Below are positions 43,780 to 53,031 of a DNA stretch of 64,000 bases, piece by piece; position 1 is the first letter of the stretch, and each line of letters opens with the position of its first letter. The stretch covers positions 62,001-126,000 of the forward strand of contig NZ_JAQMWQ010000016.1 of NCBI RefSeq assembly GCF_030403775.1, given 5' to 3'. A program made the translations under genes and the position numbers. Below the pieces are notes generated by a model. The model was not told the DNA's origin and ran no database searches. It saw only the letters and a list, made by a program, of their open reading frames with translations. Source of the DNA: Paenibacillus sp. BSR1-1. GTDB lineage: Bacteria > Bacillota > Bacilli > Bacillales > Cytobacillaceae.

Positions 43780-43850
43780 CAAGCCTCCAATAATTTGTTA
43801 AAATTATTTTATCTTGAATTAATAATATTTGTTCTGTGAGGGGGAGGAAG

Positions 43851-45566
43851 ATGCAAGTAAACCCGCAAATGAAAAGGGTCATTTTTATCGTATGGCTCAT
43901 TTTAGTTCCTGCAGGAATGTGGTATACCTATGAATCCCATCCTCCTCATATCTCTGGTCATTGGATAGATGTATTAGCGTTTTTGCTATTAACTTGTGTT
44001 ATTGCCTGCATGCCGATTGTCATTAACGAGATGTTTATTTTCTTGATCCAATGGGTAGCACTGGCAACCTTTTTAAGGTATGGCTTATTTGTGGAAATGG
44101 TCTTTGCACAAGTAGCTGTCATTGCTTTACTCTTAAAGCTCCAGATTCTCCGCAAAGGTCAATTATTTCGCTTACCTCTTAATTTGATCATGTTTTTTCT
44201 TGTTTCATTATGTAGCGGACTCATTTATTATGCTCTTGGAGGTCAGACCCGCCCTATTTTAGCTGAGGATACCACCTCATTATGGCTTGGGATTTTGTAT
44301 GCTTTTTTAAGTTATCTGATTAATCAATTAATAATTTCGTTTAATTTATACTTTATTTATAAAAGCAAACAGCCTTATTTTGGGAAGGATTTCTTTGTCG
44401 AAACAATTACAACTCTTATTACATTCCCAATAGGGTTTGTGTTATATATCCTTTATAACCAGGTCGGATTATTTGCCTTGTTATTTGTGGGAGCCCCGTT
44501 TGTCAGCTTATCAATCATATTTAATCTCTATTATTCAAGTGAAAAAATAAATGAGTATTTACAAAAAGCAGCCGAAATAGGTCATCAAATGGCTGAACGA
44601 TTACAGGTGAAAGATGTTATTGACCTATTTATTCAAAAGCTCGGAGAAATGCTCCCAGTAGACTATGCCTATATTTTGGAAGCAAATGAAGATGAACTTA
44701 TATTGATTCGTCGAATGGAAGCTGGTAAAGTACAATCCAATGATTTGCCACCAGTGAAAAAAAATGAAGGCATAAGCGGCAGAAGCTGGGCTAATCAGAA
44801 GGCCTATCTTTATTCGGCAAGATTTGAATGGCGGGGATTAACATCAGGGCGTATACCCGATGATGCTGAAAGTATTTTGTGTGTGCCAATCGTCAGAAAT
44901 AGAAAGGTAATTGGGGTTTTACTGTTAGCATCAAAACGGAGACGTGCCTATGAAAAATTCCAGCTTATGATCATTGATATCCTTTGTTCCTACTTTGCAG
45001 TGGCGATGGAAAATGCCAAGCATTATGAAGTGACGAAAATGCAAAGTGAACGCTGTTCCTTAACGAAATTATACAATTATCGTTATTTTGAAAACTTGTT
45101 GAATGAAGAATTTGAAAAAATGACCCGATTTGCGCGAAAAAATTTATCGTTAATTATCCTAGATATCGACCATTTTAAAAAGGTAAACGATACATATGGG
45201 CATCAAAGCGGAAATGAAATCCTGCGGGACCTTGCTAGCAGAATAAGTGAAATAGTAGAAGTTAGCGGGACAGTTGCCCGGTATGGTGGAGAAGAATTTG
45301 TAGTTTTATTGCCAGATGCCACAAAAATAGAAGCCTATCAAATGGCCGAGCATATTAGGCAATCGATAGCGAATAGGCCTTTTTTCCTTCGTCAGTCTTT
45401 TGATTACAATCAACAGCAAGTAATGATAACTGCTTCTATTGGTGTTGCAACTGCTCTAGAGGATGCTGAAGATCCATTAGCATTGATTCGACATGCTGAC
45501 CGAGCATTATATGTTGGAGCGAAGAGGGCTGGTAGGAATCGGGTGGCGGAGTATTCGTCTTGTTAA
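43851..45566 (+). CDS. Membrane GAF-GGDEF diguanylate cyclase
   Basis: 571-residue signalling protein. About six or seven N-terminal transmembrane helices (~8-215), a GAF domain (~235-375: VDYAYILEANED, ILCVPIVRNRKVIGVLLLASKRR), then a GGDEF domain (~405-565) with LIILDIDHFKKVNDTYGHQSGNEIL and an intact active-site loop RYGGEEF (~480). It should make cyclic di-GMP from GTP. The usual RxxD inhibitory site before the loop is not seen (EVSG there). ATG 43851 follows GAGGGGGAGG. It lies next to the pilus genes, so control of pili by c-di-GMP is plausible. Confidence 0.88.
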   Translation: MQVNPQMKRVIFIVWLILVPAGMWYTYESHPPHISGHWIDVLAFLLLTCVIACMPIVINEMFIFLIQWVALATFLRYGLFVEMVFAQVAVIALLLKLQILRKGQLFRLPLNLIMFFLVSLCSGLIYYALGGQTRPILAEDTTSLWLGILYAFLSYLINQLIISFNLYFIYKSKQPYFGKDFFVETITTLITFPIGFVLYILYNQVGLFALLFVGAPFVSLSIIFNLYYSSEKINEYLQKAAEIGHQMAERLQVKDVIDLFIQKLGEMLPVDYAYILEANEDELILIRRMEAGKVQSNDLPPVKKNEGISGRSWANQKAYLYSARFEWRGLTSGRIPDDAESILCVPIVRNRKVIGVLLLASKRRRAYEKFQLMIIDILCSYFAVAMENAKHYEVTKMQSERCSLTKLYNYRYFENLLNEEFEKMTRFARKNLSLIILDIDHFKKVNDTYGHQSGNEILRDLASRISEIVEVSGTVARYGGEEFVVLLPDATKIEAYQMAEHIRQSIANRPFFLRQSFDYNQQQVMITASIGVATALEDAEDPLALIRHADRALYVGAKRAGRNRVAEYSSC

Positions 45567-45597
45567 GACTAATATTATTAATAAAATTAAATAATAA

Positions 45598-45646
45598 AAA
45601 GGTGAGAAAGATTAGTAGATAATCGACTAATTTTTTCTCACCTTTT
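45598..45646. terminator. Bidirectional terminator between diguanylate cyclase and prepilin genes
   Basis: AAAGGTGAGAAA / TTTTCTCACCTTTT with an inner GATTAG / CTAATT extension; separates convergent genes. Confidence 0.88.
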
Positions 45647-45665
45647 ACATTATCCATCCTTAAAA

Positions 45666-46997
45666 TTAAGGGTAAATAACATCATTAACCATTGAATTTG
45701 TAATATTTCCCCATTCAATAGTATTAGAGGTAGTTGCCGTAGAAACTTCAAATGTATTTAGACATTGTTGCTGAAGCCATTGTTTATCAGTTGAATCAGT
45801 AACATACTTTATTTTGCTGTCATTAATCTGGGTTCCATTGTTATCAACAACTTTTCCCTTAATAATTAAACGATCCTGATAAATATCTAATCCATTCGTA
45901 ACTTTAATATCTCCATTTATACACATTTTAGAGGTAGAATCAATCTTCAAATGTCCAGAAATTGTAGAGATGGTATTATTTGAAATTTCATTAGCTGTTC
46001 TTGTCCCACGAATATAAACATTGGTACTATTGCTTAAATCAAGGTGACCATTGATATTTATTAGTCCTCCTATAAATAAATTGACATGATCAGTATTTTG
46101 AACATTGCTCCCAATCGTGAAATTATGTTTAGTCTCTATAGATAGTGAATTTCCATTATTAAAATTCTTCTCTGAATTAAGAGAATCAGCATAAATCATT
46201 AAAGAGCTTCTATTATTAATGTTGCCTGTAAAAACTAAACCAATTGTAGAGTAAATTTTCGAAACATCTATATCATTATTCCCAGAATAGCTTCTAGTTC
46301 CGTTAGTTGAATTGGATTGATCAATTAATACGTCTGAACAAATTTGATTCATATTGCTATTGCCATTATTACCATTGCCATTGTTACCATTACCTTGACT
46401 TAAATTCAAAGATTGTGGGTTATTGCAATTTGGATTAATAATATCTGGTCTTGTAACCTGGCCAAATACTATTTCCGTAGCTGTATTTGTGGTAGTGTTA
46501 ATTTTAATATCAGATAGGTTGTTAATGACCATTTCTACGCTAAGGTTTGTAGGATCATCTTTTTTTGTACCTATAACGTTTAAATTGATTTTCAATTTAT
46601 TTCCCACTGAAGTAACCGTGATTTTATCGTCACTTTTTTCAATGGTGAAGGATGCATCATCACCTACAGAGGATGGAGGCACAATATTTTTAATCCGTTC
46701 CTTTAAAGCTAATTTCAGGTAATCGATTACCGCTGTTTGGGTAGTTAATTCCTTATTCTCCACTTTAACTTTAATTTCATCTTTTAATTTTTCAAAGATA
46801 TCTTGAATTGCAACATCGTAATAAGAAACGCCCATTTCAGCTAATGCTACGGATTGTGATGATTTCTCAACTACTTGATTTTGTTTTACGCTATTTAGCG
46901 AATGTCCCATAAATGCAAGAAATAAAGTAGCAAATAATGTTATGATTACAAGTACGGTTACTAGTGCATAGCCTTGTTCATTTTTTCTATTTTTCAT
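45666..46997 (-). CDS. PilX-like minor pilin with repeat-rich C-terminal domain
   Basis: 443 residues. N-terminus KNEQGYALVTVLVIITLFATLFLAF has a positively charged leader, Gly before the hydrophobic helix, but Val in place of the usual Glu5, as in PilX/GspK-type minor pilins. After residue ~180 comes an Asn/Gly-rich stretch (NGNNGNGNNGN) and then many short beta-strand repeats with Asn-Gly turns (LMIYADSLNSEKNFNNGN, LFIGGLININGHLDLSN, VYIRGTRTANEI, MCINGDIKVTN, LIIKGKVVDNN), suggesting a beta-helix. Last gene of a three-gene minus-strand operon; base composition is AT-rich. Confidence 0.75.
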   Translation of the reverse strand: MKNRKNEQGYALVTVLVIITLFATLFLAFMGHSLNSVKQNQVVEKSSQSVALAEMGVSYYDVAIQDIFEKLKDEIKVKVENKELTTQTAVIDYLKLALKERIKNIVPPSSVGDDASFTIEKSDDKITVTSVGNKLKINLNVIGTKKDDPTNLSVEMVINNLSDIKINTTTNTATEIVFGQVTRPDIINPNCNNPQSLNLSQGNGNNGNGNNGNSNMNQICSDVLIDQSNSTNGTRSYSGNNDIDVSKIYSTIGLVFTGNINNRSSLMIYADSLNSEKNFNNGNSLSIETKHNFTIGSNVQNTDHVNLFIGGLININGHLDLSNSTNVYIRGTRTANEISNNTISTISGHLKIDSTSKMCINGDIKVTNGLDIYQDRLIIKGKVVDNNGTQINDSKIKYVTDSTDKQWLQQQCLNTFEVSTATTSNTIEWGNITNSMVNDVIYP

Positions 46998-47473
46998 TAA
47001 TAACCAACCCCCTTTAATTTATAAAGATAGGACTTCATAGTAACTTTATTATTGGGATTATGTTTATCACTAGCAGTTAGAGTTATAGAGACATCATTCT
47101 CATTTGGAACGATTTTATTAGGATCAGAACCGATTGCTTTATTTTTAATACTCAGAACAAATTCAAAACATATTTCTGAATGATTAAAAATTTTATTGGG
47201 CTGAATAACATCCTTTTTTTTAGAGCTAACGGTAATTTCACAATTATTAACTCCAGTACTAAGGATTTGATACTCACTGGATGTTTGATGGATTTTAGTT
47301 AAATTAGCAATGAGAATGTTTGTTTCTTGAATCATAAAGTTTTCGGAAACAGATTTTTGAGAAAAATTAAAACCCTGAAAAAAGATACTCCAAATAATTA
47401 AACTGACTATTGAAAAAATTGTTAAAGTAGCTAAAACTTCCACAAGTGTTAAGCCACGTTCGTCATGTTTCAA
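46997..47473 (-). CDS. Minor prepilin (type IV pilin-like)
   Basis: 158 residues with a type III signal: KHDERG then LTLVEVLATLTIFSIVSLIIW, cleavage after Gly, Glu at +5. The remainder is a small soluble domain with no name. TTG start at 47473, preceded by AGGAG on the minus strand. Its stop and the ATG of the following gene share base 46997, so translation is coupled. Likely part of a pilus-tip initiating complex with its two neighbours (inference from T4P minor pilin operons). Confidence 0.85.
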   Translation of the reverse strand: MKHDERGLTLVEVLATLTIFSIVSLIIWSIFFQGFNFSQKSVSENFMIQETNILIANLTKIHQTSSEYQILSTGVNNCEITVSSKKKDVIQPNKIFNHSEICFEFVLSIKNKAIGSDPNKIVPNENDVSITLTASDKHNPNNKVTMKSYLYKLKGVGY

Positions 47474-47478
47474 CTACT

Positions 47479-47922
47479 TCATCTCCTAACTTTTACATAA
47501 CCGTATGTTTCACTTACGGCAATATCTCTTTTATTATTTTTATATAGTTTAATAAAAATTTGATGTGCGTTATAAATCTTGGATTCTTTACTAGGATTTA
47601 TCTTAATTTGAATATTAACGAAAAAATCACCTTCAACAGTTTCAAAATTATAATAATCCTTCCCGGTAATTGGTTTGTATTCAGCTATTATTGATGCATT
47701 AGGATTTTTAAAGAATAAATTCAATCTGTCACTGTCATTTTGCCACTTAAGTAGTAGTTCTTTTGCTGTGTTAATCCCTTGTGTTTTTACTTTATTTTGG
47801 TTATTCATCAAACCCATTTGTGGGAAAAAACTCATAGTTGTCAATAGGATCATTGATAAAATAACAATCGAAATAAGAACCTCAATTAATGTTAATCCCT
47901 TTTCATTTTTCGACAATTCCAC
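47479..47922 (-). CDS. Minor prepilin (PilV/GspI-like)
   Basis: 147 residues. Leader SKNEKG then LTLIEVLISIVILSMILLTTM, with prepilin peptidase site and Glu at +5. C-terminal domain INTAKELLLKWQNDSDRLNLF and YKNNKRDIAVSETYGYVKVRR. GTG start at 47922 with GGAAGG upstream on the minus strand. First gene of the minus-strand prepilin operon, divergent from the main pilus operon. The substrate peptidase is presumably the pilD product at 54765. Confidence 0.85.
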   Translation of the reverse strand: MELSKNEKGLTLIEVLISIVILSMILLTTMSFFPQMGLMNNQNKVKTQGINTAKELLLKWQNDSDRLNLFFKNPNASIIAEYKPITGKDYYNFETVEGDFFVNIQIKINPSKESKIYNAHQIFIKLYKNNKRDIAVSETYGYVKVRR

Positions 47923-48180
47923 CTAAATTCCTTCCCTTCTTGGGATAAAAGATTAGTTTAATAGAATCATTTTAACAAATTTACAAGATAAAATTTAACA
48001 AATTTCAGTAATTAATACCTATAAAAGTTTTCCATCTTTTAAACTACATGAAAATATTATACAATATTTAGTAGGCGAATTTTGTCTAATTTTTGTATAA
48101 AATAATTAAATCTAGGATTATTTCAAATAATTTGTAGTTTAATAGTATAAAAGTAAGGTGAATAGAAAGGGAGAAAAGGG
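47923..48180. other. Divergent intergenic region between the two pilus operons
   Basis: 258 very AT-rich bases that must hold promoters for both directions. Several TATAAA/TATAAT-like words occur (for example near 48098 and 48147) but no pair with a good -35 is convincing. No c-di-GMP riboswitch motif was recognised. Confidence 0.5.
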
Positions 48181-48957
48181 ATGGGAATGATTGTTTGGGC
48201 CTTTGGAGCCATGCTGGTTTTGATGTTAATTATAGCTTTTTTACCTATTGGTTTCACGTTAAGAGGGAAGATTTATTTGGTTTTAGCTAGTTTTATATTG
48301 GCCCTTGGAGGTCTTGGAGCAGTTACTTCTTTCCCATTATGGCAGTCGGCATTAATGATTTTTTTATTAATCTTAGTTACAGCATATATCATGAACAGCC
48401 GTCTTGCTGCCGTTTTTTATAGTCAAGAAATAGATTCTATGGAAGATGATTACAAAGACGAAAGTCCTGAATCATTTGACATTGTTAAACAACCAGAAAA
48501 TTCTACAGATTTAGACATGATTGATTTAGGTGAAATCGAAATCACTGCCCCTTCAACAGAAAAAATTGAAAATATTTATGAAGACTCTCATGAATTGCAG
48601 CCTCAAATGCTAGAAGAAAATGATGAATTAGCGGATATAGAAGTTGAAGAAGTTTCGTTTCTGGATGAGCAGCCTGAAATACAATTAGTTGAAACTAGTA
48701 AGGATATCGAACCGGAAGAGGGTTATTTAGCGGATATTGAAAGTTTATTACTCGAAGAAACAATTGTACCGACTACTTTCCAAGAAGACGATTTACCCGA
48801 GGAAATTAATAAGGATAAGTCAAAAGAGGAAAATATCCTTTTTGATGATGAAAACGACTTAGAAGAGTTATTTTTTGCAATGAAAGAAACGGCAGCCACA
48901 ATTGAAGAAGATCACGAGAAAAGCCGTTCGAAAAAAACTGTCCAATTGCAAAAGTAA
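48181..48957 (+). CDS. Membrane protein with acidic cytoplasmic tail, first gene of pilus operon
   Basis: 258 residues. Three N-terminal transmembrane helices (IVWAFGAMLVLMLIIAFLPIG, KIYLVLASFILALGGLGAV, SALMIFLLILVTAYIM; ~3-80), then a strongly acidic tail (~85-245) rich in Glu and Asp, with a basic end SRSKKTVQLQK. I do not recognise the family. The 23-nt gap to the next gene and common direction place it in the pilus operon. A docking or regulatory role for the assembly ATPase is only a guess. Confidence 0.7.
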   Translation: MGMIVWAFGAMLVLMLIIAFLPIGFTLRGKIYLVLASFILALGGLGAVTSFPLWQSALMIFLLILVTAYIMNSRLAAVFYSQEIDSMEDDYKDESPESFDIVKQPENSTDLDMIDLGEIEITAPSTEKIENIYEDSHELQPQMLEENDELADIEVEEVSFLDEQPEIQLVETSKDIEPEEGYLADIESLLLEETIVPTTFQEDDLPEEINKDKSKEENILFDDENDLEELFFAMKETAATIEEDHEKSRSKKTVQLQK

Positions 48958-48980
48958 TTTGAAAGAAAGGGGGAATATGG

Positions 48981-50291
48981 ATGAGGAAAAACCAACAATT
49001 TATTAAGCTTTTTGTCGTACTTTTTTTGGGTACAGCGTTTATATTTAGTTTTTCACACTTTGGAGCACAGGCTTTCGAAAAATTAGGAAACGCAGATGGA
49101 AAATATTCAGATGGAACGACAATTGGAAGTTTAGATGTTTCCGGAAAAACGGGTAGTGAAGCATCTAATTTGCTCGAAGATAAATATGTCGAATGGCTAA
49201 AAGCTGCAAAGTTTGAATTGCAATATAGTGAGCTGAGTGTTCCTTTTGACGTAAACCTTTTAAGCTTGGACACAGAAACAACGGTTAATTCCATTAAGGA
49301 CGGTCAGAATAACCCAGTTTATATTAAGTTAAACCCATCTGATGTTGAGGATCAGCTTCATATTCTTTTCCCGCAGCTGAATAGTAAAGAATTTGACTTA
49401 AGTAAACTGAAAACGAATATAGAATCAACTGCTTCTAACTTTCAAACAGACTCTTTTACTTTCAATCTTTATAATGATTATTCGCTTGGAGCTAAAAAGG
49501 ATTTTGTCGTAAGTGAAACATCACTTAAATTAACAGATATCCCAGCACAACTTCAGACAATCGTGAAGAAAAATCCTGAAATCAAAATTGCCGAAGGAGC
49601 TACTTTCTCCCTTTTGGATTTTGCTGAAAATCACAAAATTGAGAATTCCGAAGCGCTTAGTGTGCTGGCTACAGGATTATACCAAACTATTCTGCCAACG
49701 AATTTTACAATAGTTGATCGAAATATTAGCAGTACAATCCCTGCCTATGCAGAACTCGGATTTGAGGCAAGAGTTAGCCCTGCACAGAAGACGGATTTAG
49801 TCTTTACCAATCCTAATAAATCTGCCTATACTTTACTGTTAACACTAGAAAACAATACTTTAAAAGTAAGCCTTAAGGGTGAGAAGCTACTTTATAATTA
49901 TAAGATTACTAAAAAAGACCAACAGCAATTAAAGCCAAAAACAATTGTTCAATATAGTCCGCTATTAAAAGCTGGTAAAACCATGGTTAAAGCTGCAGGG
50001 GCTGATGGAATTTCCGTAAAAGTTTACCGGGATATATACCAAGGTGAACAATACCAAAAAAGTGAACTTATATCTGAGGAATATTACCCGCCAATTTATC
50101 GTGTTGAAGTTCATGCTTTAAGTGGAACACTTCAGGGGGCTACAACTGCTGCCAGCCAAACTAACAGTACAGTGAATACTGCTACTCAAACGAATCCTGA
50201 TGGAAGTCAAACTACTTCAACATCTGACACAACACAACCAGATTCTGATGTTGATAACCTTTGGGGGAAGCCGAATGAACAGCCAAAATAG
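48981..50291 (+). CDS. VanW/G5-like exported protein, pilus operon
   Basis: 436 residues with an N-terminal signal anchor (FIKLFVVLFLGTAFIFSFSHFG). Residues ~45-130 resemble the YoaR/peptidoglycan-binding-like domain found before VanW (GTTIGSLDVSGKTGSEASNLLEDKY). Residues ~205-300 resemble a divergent VanW (GATFSLLDF, LATGLYQTILPTNFTIVDRN), but without the usual GGGICQ motif. Residues ~330-380 resemble a G5-type module. The tail is Thr/Gln/Asn-rich. Its 3' end overlaps pilB by 17 nt. Probable role: wall-spanning pilus factor (inference). Confidence 0.65.
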   Translation: MRKNQQFIKLFVVLFLGTAFIFSFSHFGAQAFEKLGNADGKYSDGTTIGSLDVSGKTGSEASNLLEDKYVEWLKAAKFELQYSELSVPFDVNLLSLDTETTVNSIKDGQNNPVYIKLNPSDVEDQLHILFPQLNSKEFDLSKLKTNIESTASNFQTDSFTFNLYNDYSLGAKKDFVVSETSLKLTDIPAQLQTIVKKNPEIKIAEGATFSLLDFAENHKIENSEALSVLATGLYQTILPTNFTIVDRNISSTIPAYAELGFEARVSPAQKTDLVFTNPNKSAYTLLLTLENNTLKVSLKGEKLLYNYKITKKDQQQLKPKTIVQYSPLLKAGKTMVKAAGADGISVKVYRDIYQGEQYQKSELISEEYYPPIYRVEVHALSGTLQGATTAASQTNSTVNTATQTNPDGSQTTSTSDTTQPDSDVDNLWGKPNEQPK

Positions 50292-51969
50292 TGTTGAGTT
50301 AAATAAAAAGAAGCAAACTAGAACACGACTTGGTGATTTATTGTTAGAAGAAGGAATCATCACCGTTGAACAATTAGAATCTGCTTTGGATGAAAAAGGA
50401 TCCAACCAAAAACTTGGTGAAGTATTGCTGCAAAAGGGATATATAACCGATCAACAATTGGCAGAAGTGCTTGAACGCCAGCTTGGTATTCCGCATGTAA
50501 ATCTTTTTCAATATCCATTTGATACGAATCTCTTTTCGATTATTTCGAAGGATACAGCAAAACGGAATTTAATTGTTCCTCTTAAAAAAGAAGGAAACAA
50601 GCTGTTTGTTGCTATGGTTAATCCGATGGATTTTATCATCATTGATGATTTGCGATTATCGACTGGTTTTCAAATTGAAACAGCGATTTCAACAAAAGAC
50701 GATATATTACGAACGATTAATAAATATTATGACGATGATGAGGGTTTAGAGGAGCTCTTCGATGACTTTTCAACAAGTGAGCGCGGCAGGGATGAAGATG
50801 TTACGAACCAAGACTCACCGATCGTTCGTCTGGTAAATCAAATACTTAATAATGCAGTTATTCAAAAAGCCAGCGATATTCATATTGACCCGCAGGAAAC
50901 GAAAATTGTTGTCCGATACAGAGTAGATGGCGTGCTAAGGACTGACCGTGTATTACCTCGCCAAATGCTAAGTGTGTTAACAGCCAGGATTAAAATTATG
51001 TCAAATCTCGATATTACCGAACACCGGATTCCTCAAGATGGCCGGATTAAATTGCATCTTGATTTTCATCCTATCGATCTTCGTGTTTCTACATTGCCGA
51101 CCGTGTACGGCGAAAAAATTGTAATGCGTATCTTAGATATGGGTGCTGCTTTAAATGATATCAATAAGATTGGCTTTAATACTTTGAATTTTAAAAGGTT
51201 CAATGAAATGATTGAGCAGCCGACTGGAATTGTACTTATAACTGGACCAACGGGTTCTGGGAAATCCTCTACTCTGTATGCTGCCCTAAATAAGCTGAAC
51301 AGTGAAGAAGTTAATATCATCACGATAGAAGACCCGGTTGAGTACCAATTAGAAGGCATTAATCAGATTCAGGTCAATACCAATGTTGGGATGACATTTG
51401 CAGCAGGTCTTCGTTCTATCCTACGTCAGGATCCAAATATCATCATGGTCGGAGAGATTCGAGATAAAGAAACAGCGGAAATTGCGATCCGTGCCTCTTT
51501 AACTGGGCATTTAGTCTTAAGTACTTTGCACACCAATGATTCTTTAGGGACCGTAACACGTCTGGTTGATATGGGTGTAGAACCATTTCTAATTGCTTCC
51601 TCATTAAGCGGGATTGTTGCCCAGCGGTTGGTTCGAAAGGTATGTAAGGATTGTGCAGAAGTTCAAGAACCTTCATTGAGAGAAAAAGATATTTTTGCAA
51701 GACGCGGGCTGAAGATTGAAAAGGTTTTGCGAGGAAAAGGATGTCCTTCTTGCAATATGACTGGTTATAAAGGAAGGGTAGCTCTCCATGAAGTATTAGT
51801 GCTTAATGACGACATGCGTCGAGTTATTATGAATGATAATTCCTTTCAAAAGCTGAAAGAACATGCAATTAAAAACAAAACCATCTTTTTGATTGATGAT
51901 GGTTTATTAAAAGTAAAACAAGGCTTAACAACCACAGAAGAAGTATTACGTGTAGCTATTCTGGAGTAG
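50275..51969 (+). CDS. pilB: Type IV pilus assembly ATPase PilB
   Basis: Hexameric GspE-family ATPase that powers pilus extension. It is 564 residues from ATG 50275, which overlaps the preceding gene. N-terminal MshEN-type domain (RLGDLLLEEGIITVEQLESAL, LGEVLLQKGYITDQQLAEVL; ~17-80), a domain that binds c-di-GMP in some homologues. Catalytic core with Walker A GPTGSGKSSTLY (~323), Asp box, Walker B GEIRDKETAEIA and His box HTNDSLGTVTRLVDMG. Zinc motif CKDC...CPSCNMTGYKGR near residue 460-500. Confidence 0.95.
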   Translation: MNSQNSVELNKKKQTRTRLGDLLLEEGIITVEQLESALDEKGSNQKLGEVLLQKGYITDQQLAEVLERQLGIPHVNLFQYPFDTNLFSIISKDTAKRNLIVPLKKEGNKLFVAMVNPMDFIIIDDLRLSTGFQIETAISTKDDILRTINKYYDDDEGLEELFDDFSTSERGRDEDVTNQDSPIVRLVNQILNNAVIQKASDIHIDPQETKIVVRYRVDGVLRTDRVLPRQMLSVLTARIKIMSNLDITEHRIPQDGRIKLHLDFHPIDLRVSTLPTVYGEKIVMRILDMGAALNDINKIGFNTLNFKRFNEMIEQPTGIVLITGPTGSGKSSTLYAALNKLNSEEVNIITIEDPVEYQLEGINQIQVNTNVGMTFAAGLRSILRQDPNIIMVGEIRDKETAEIAIRASLTGHLVLSTLHTNDSLGTVTRLVDMGVEPFLIASSLSGIVAQRLVRKVCKDCAEVQEPSLREKDIFARRGLKIEKVLRGKGCPSCNMTGYKGRVALHEVLVLNDDMRRVIMNDNSFQKLKEHAIKNKTIFLIDDGLLKVKQGLTTTEEVLRVAILE

Positions 51970-51981
51970 GAGTTCGAACAG

Positions 51982-53031
51982 ATGAAAGAAAGAATCGATA
52001 ATATTTTACGTGCCGCACTAGAATTTAAAGCATCCGATATCCATTTAACAGTAGGGGTTCCCCCTGTATTTCGTATCAATGGTGATATTAAGCGTTATGG
52101 GAAGGACATGCTTTTGCCTGTTGATACAGAAGCGATTGCAAAAGCAATTGTCCCTGAAAACATGTATGACCTGTTTAAAGAAAAGGGAGAGCTGGATTTT
52201 TCTTATGGTATTCCTGGCGTTTCACGTTTCCGTGTTAATGCCTATCATCAACGGAAAAGTGTCTCCTTAGCTCTTCGTGTGGTAGCGTCAAAAACACCAA
52301 CGATTGAAGAGTTAGATTTACCGGAAATCGTTCCAAAGCTAATGGATAAGCCACAGGGGCTTATCCTTGTTACGGGCCCGACAGGAAGTGGTAAATCAAC
52401 CACCCTTGCGTCAATGATTGATTATATGAACCGGACCATGCGTAAGCATATCATCACACTTGAAGACCCAATCGAGTACCTTCATAAACATGGAAATTCA
52501 ATCATTGACCAGCGTGAGGTTGGTTTTGATACGAAATCCTATGCCAATGGTTTAAAAGGGGCACTTCGTCAAGACCCAGATGTTATTCTTGTTGGGGAAA
52601 TGCGTGACCTAGAAACGATTGGGATTGCCATTACAGCAGCGGAAACTGGGCATTTAGTGCTAGGTACCCTTCATACATCTAGTGCCCCGTCAACTATTAA
52701 CCGGATCATCGACGTATTTCCGCCGGCGCAGCAGCCTCAAATTCGGGTTCAGCTGGCATCGGTATTAGTAGGAGTTATTTCACAGCGTTTATTTCCCACT
52801 GCCGATAAAAAAGGTCGAAAGGCAGCAACTGAGATTTTAGTTAACAATCCGGCCATTGCCAATCTTATCCGAAGTGAAAAAATTCACCAAATTTCAAGTA
52901 CAATGCAAACATCTCGTGCCCAGGGAATGCATACACTTGAAATGAGTATCCGAGACTTGCTTGACCGCAATTTGATTGAAAAAGAAGCAGCAACAAAATA
53001 TCTCCACGAAAAGATGATGCAAGATGCCTAG
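51982..53031 (+). CDS. pilT: Type IV pilus retraction ATPase PilT
   Basis: 349-residue twitching motility ATPase that depolymerises pili. N-terminal ALEFKASDIHLTVGVPPVFRINGD. Walker A GPTGSGKSTTLASM (~131). Walker B with DPDVILVGEMRDLETI. His box LGTLHTSSAPSTINRIIDVFP. C-terminal AIRNLI-type helix reads NPAIANLIRSEKIHQISSTMQTS. Its presence implies dynamic, retractable pili rather than a secretion pseudopilus alone. It lies 12 nt after pilB and overlaps pilC by 8 nt. Confidence 0.96.
   Translation: MKERIDNILRAALEFKASDIHLTVGVPPVFRINGDIKRYGKDMLLPVDTEAIAKAIVPENMYDLFKEKGELDFSYGIPGVSRFRVNAYHQRKSVSLALRVVASKTPTIEELDLPEIVPKLMDKPQGLILVTGPTGSGKSTTLASMIDYMNRTMRKHIITLEDPIEYLHKHGNSIIDQREVGFDTKSYANGLKGALRQDPDVILVGEMRDLETIGIAITAAETGHLVLGTLHTSSAPSTINRIIDVFPPAQQPQIRVQLASVLVGVISQRLFPTADKKGRKAATEILVNNPAIANLIRSEKIHQISSTMQTSRAQGMHTLEMSIRDLLDRNLIEKEAATKYLHEKMMQDA

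Noticed and set aside
46340..46400. ATT/ACC-rich repeats as a possible CRISPR or microsatellite array
   Set aside because: They are codons of the NGNNGNGNN linker in the PilX-like gene, without constant repeats and unique spacers.
47923..48180. c-di-GMP riboswitch in front of the pilus operon
   Set aside because: Expected because of the nearby cyclase, but no GEMM-type conserved segments were found in this AT-rich region.
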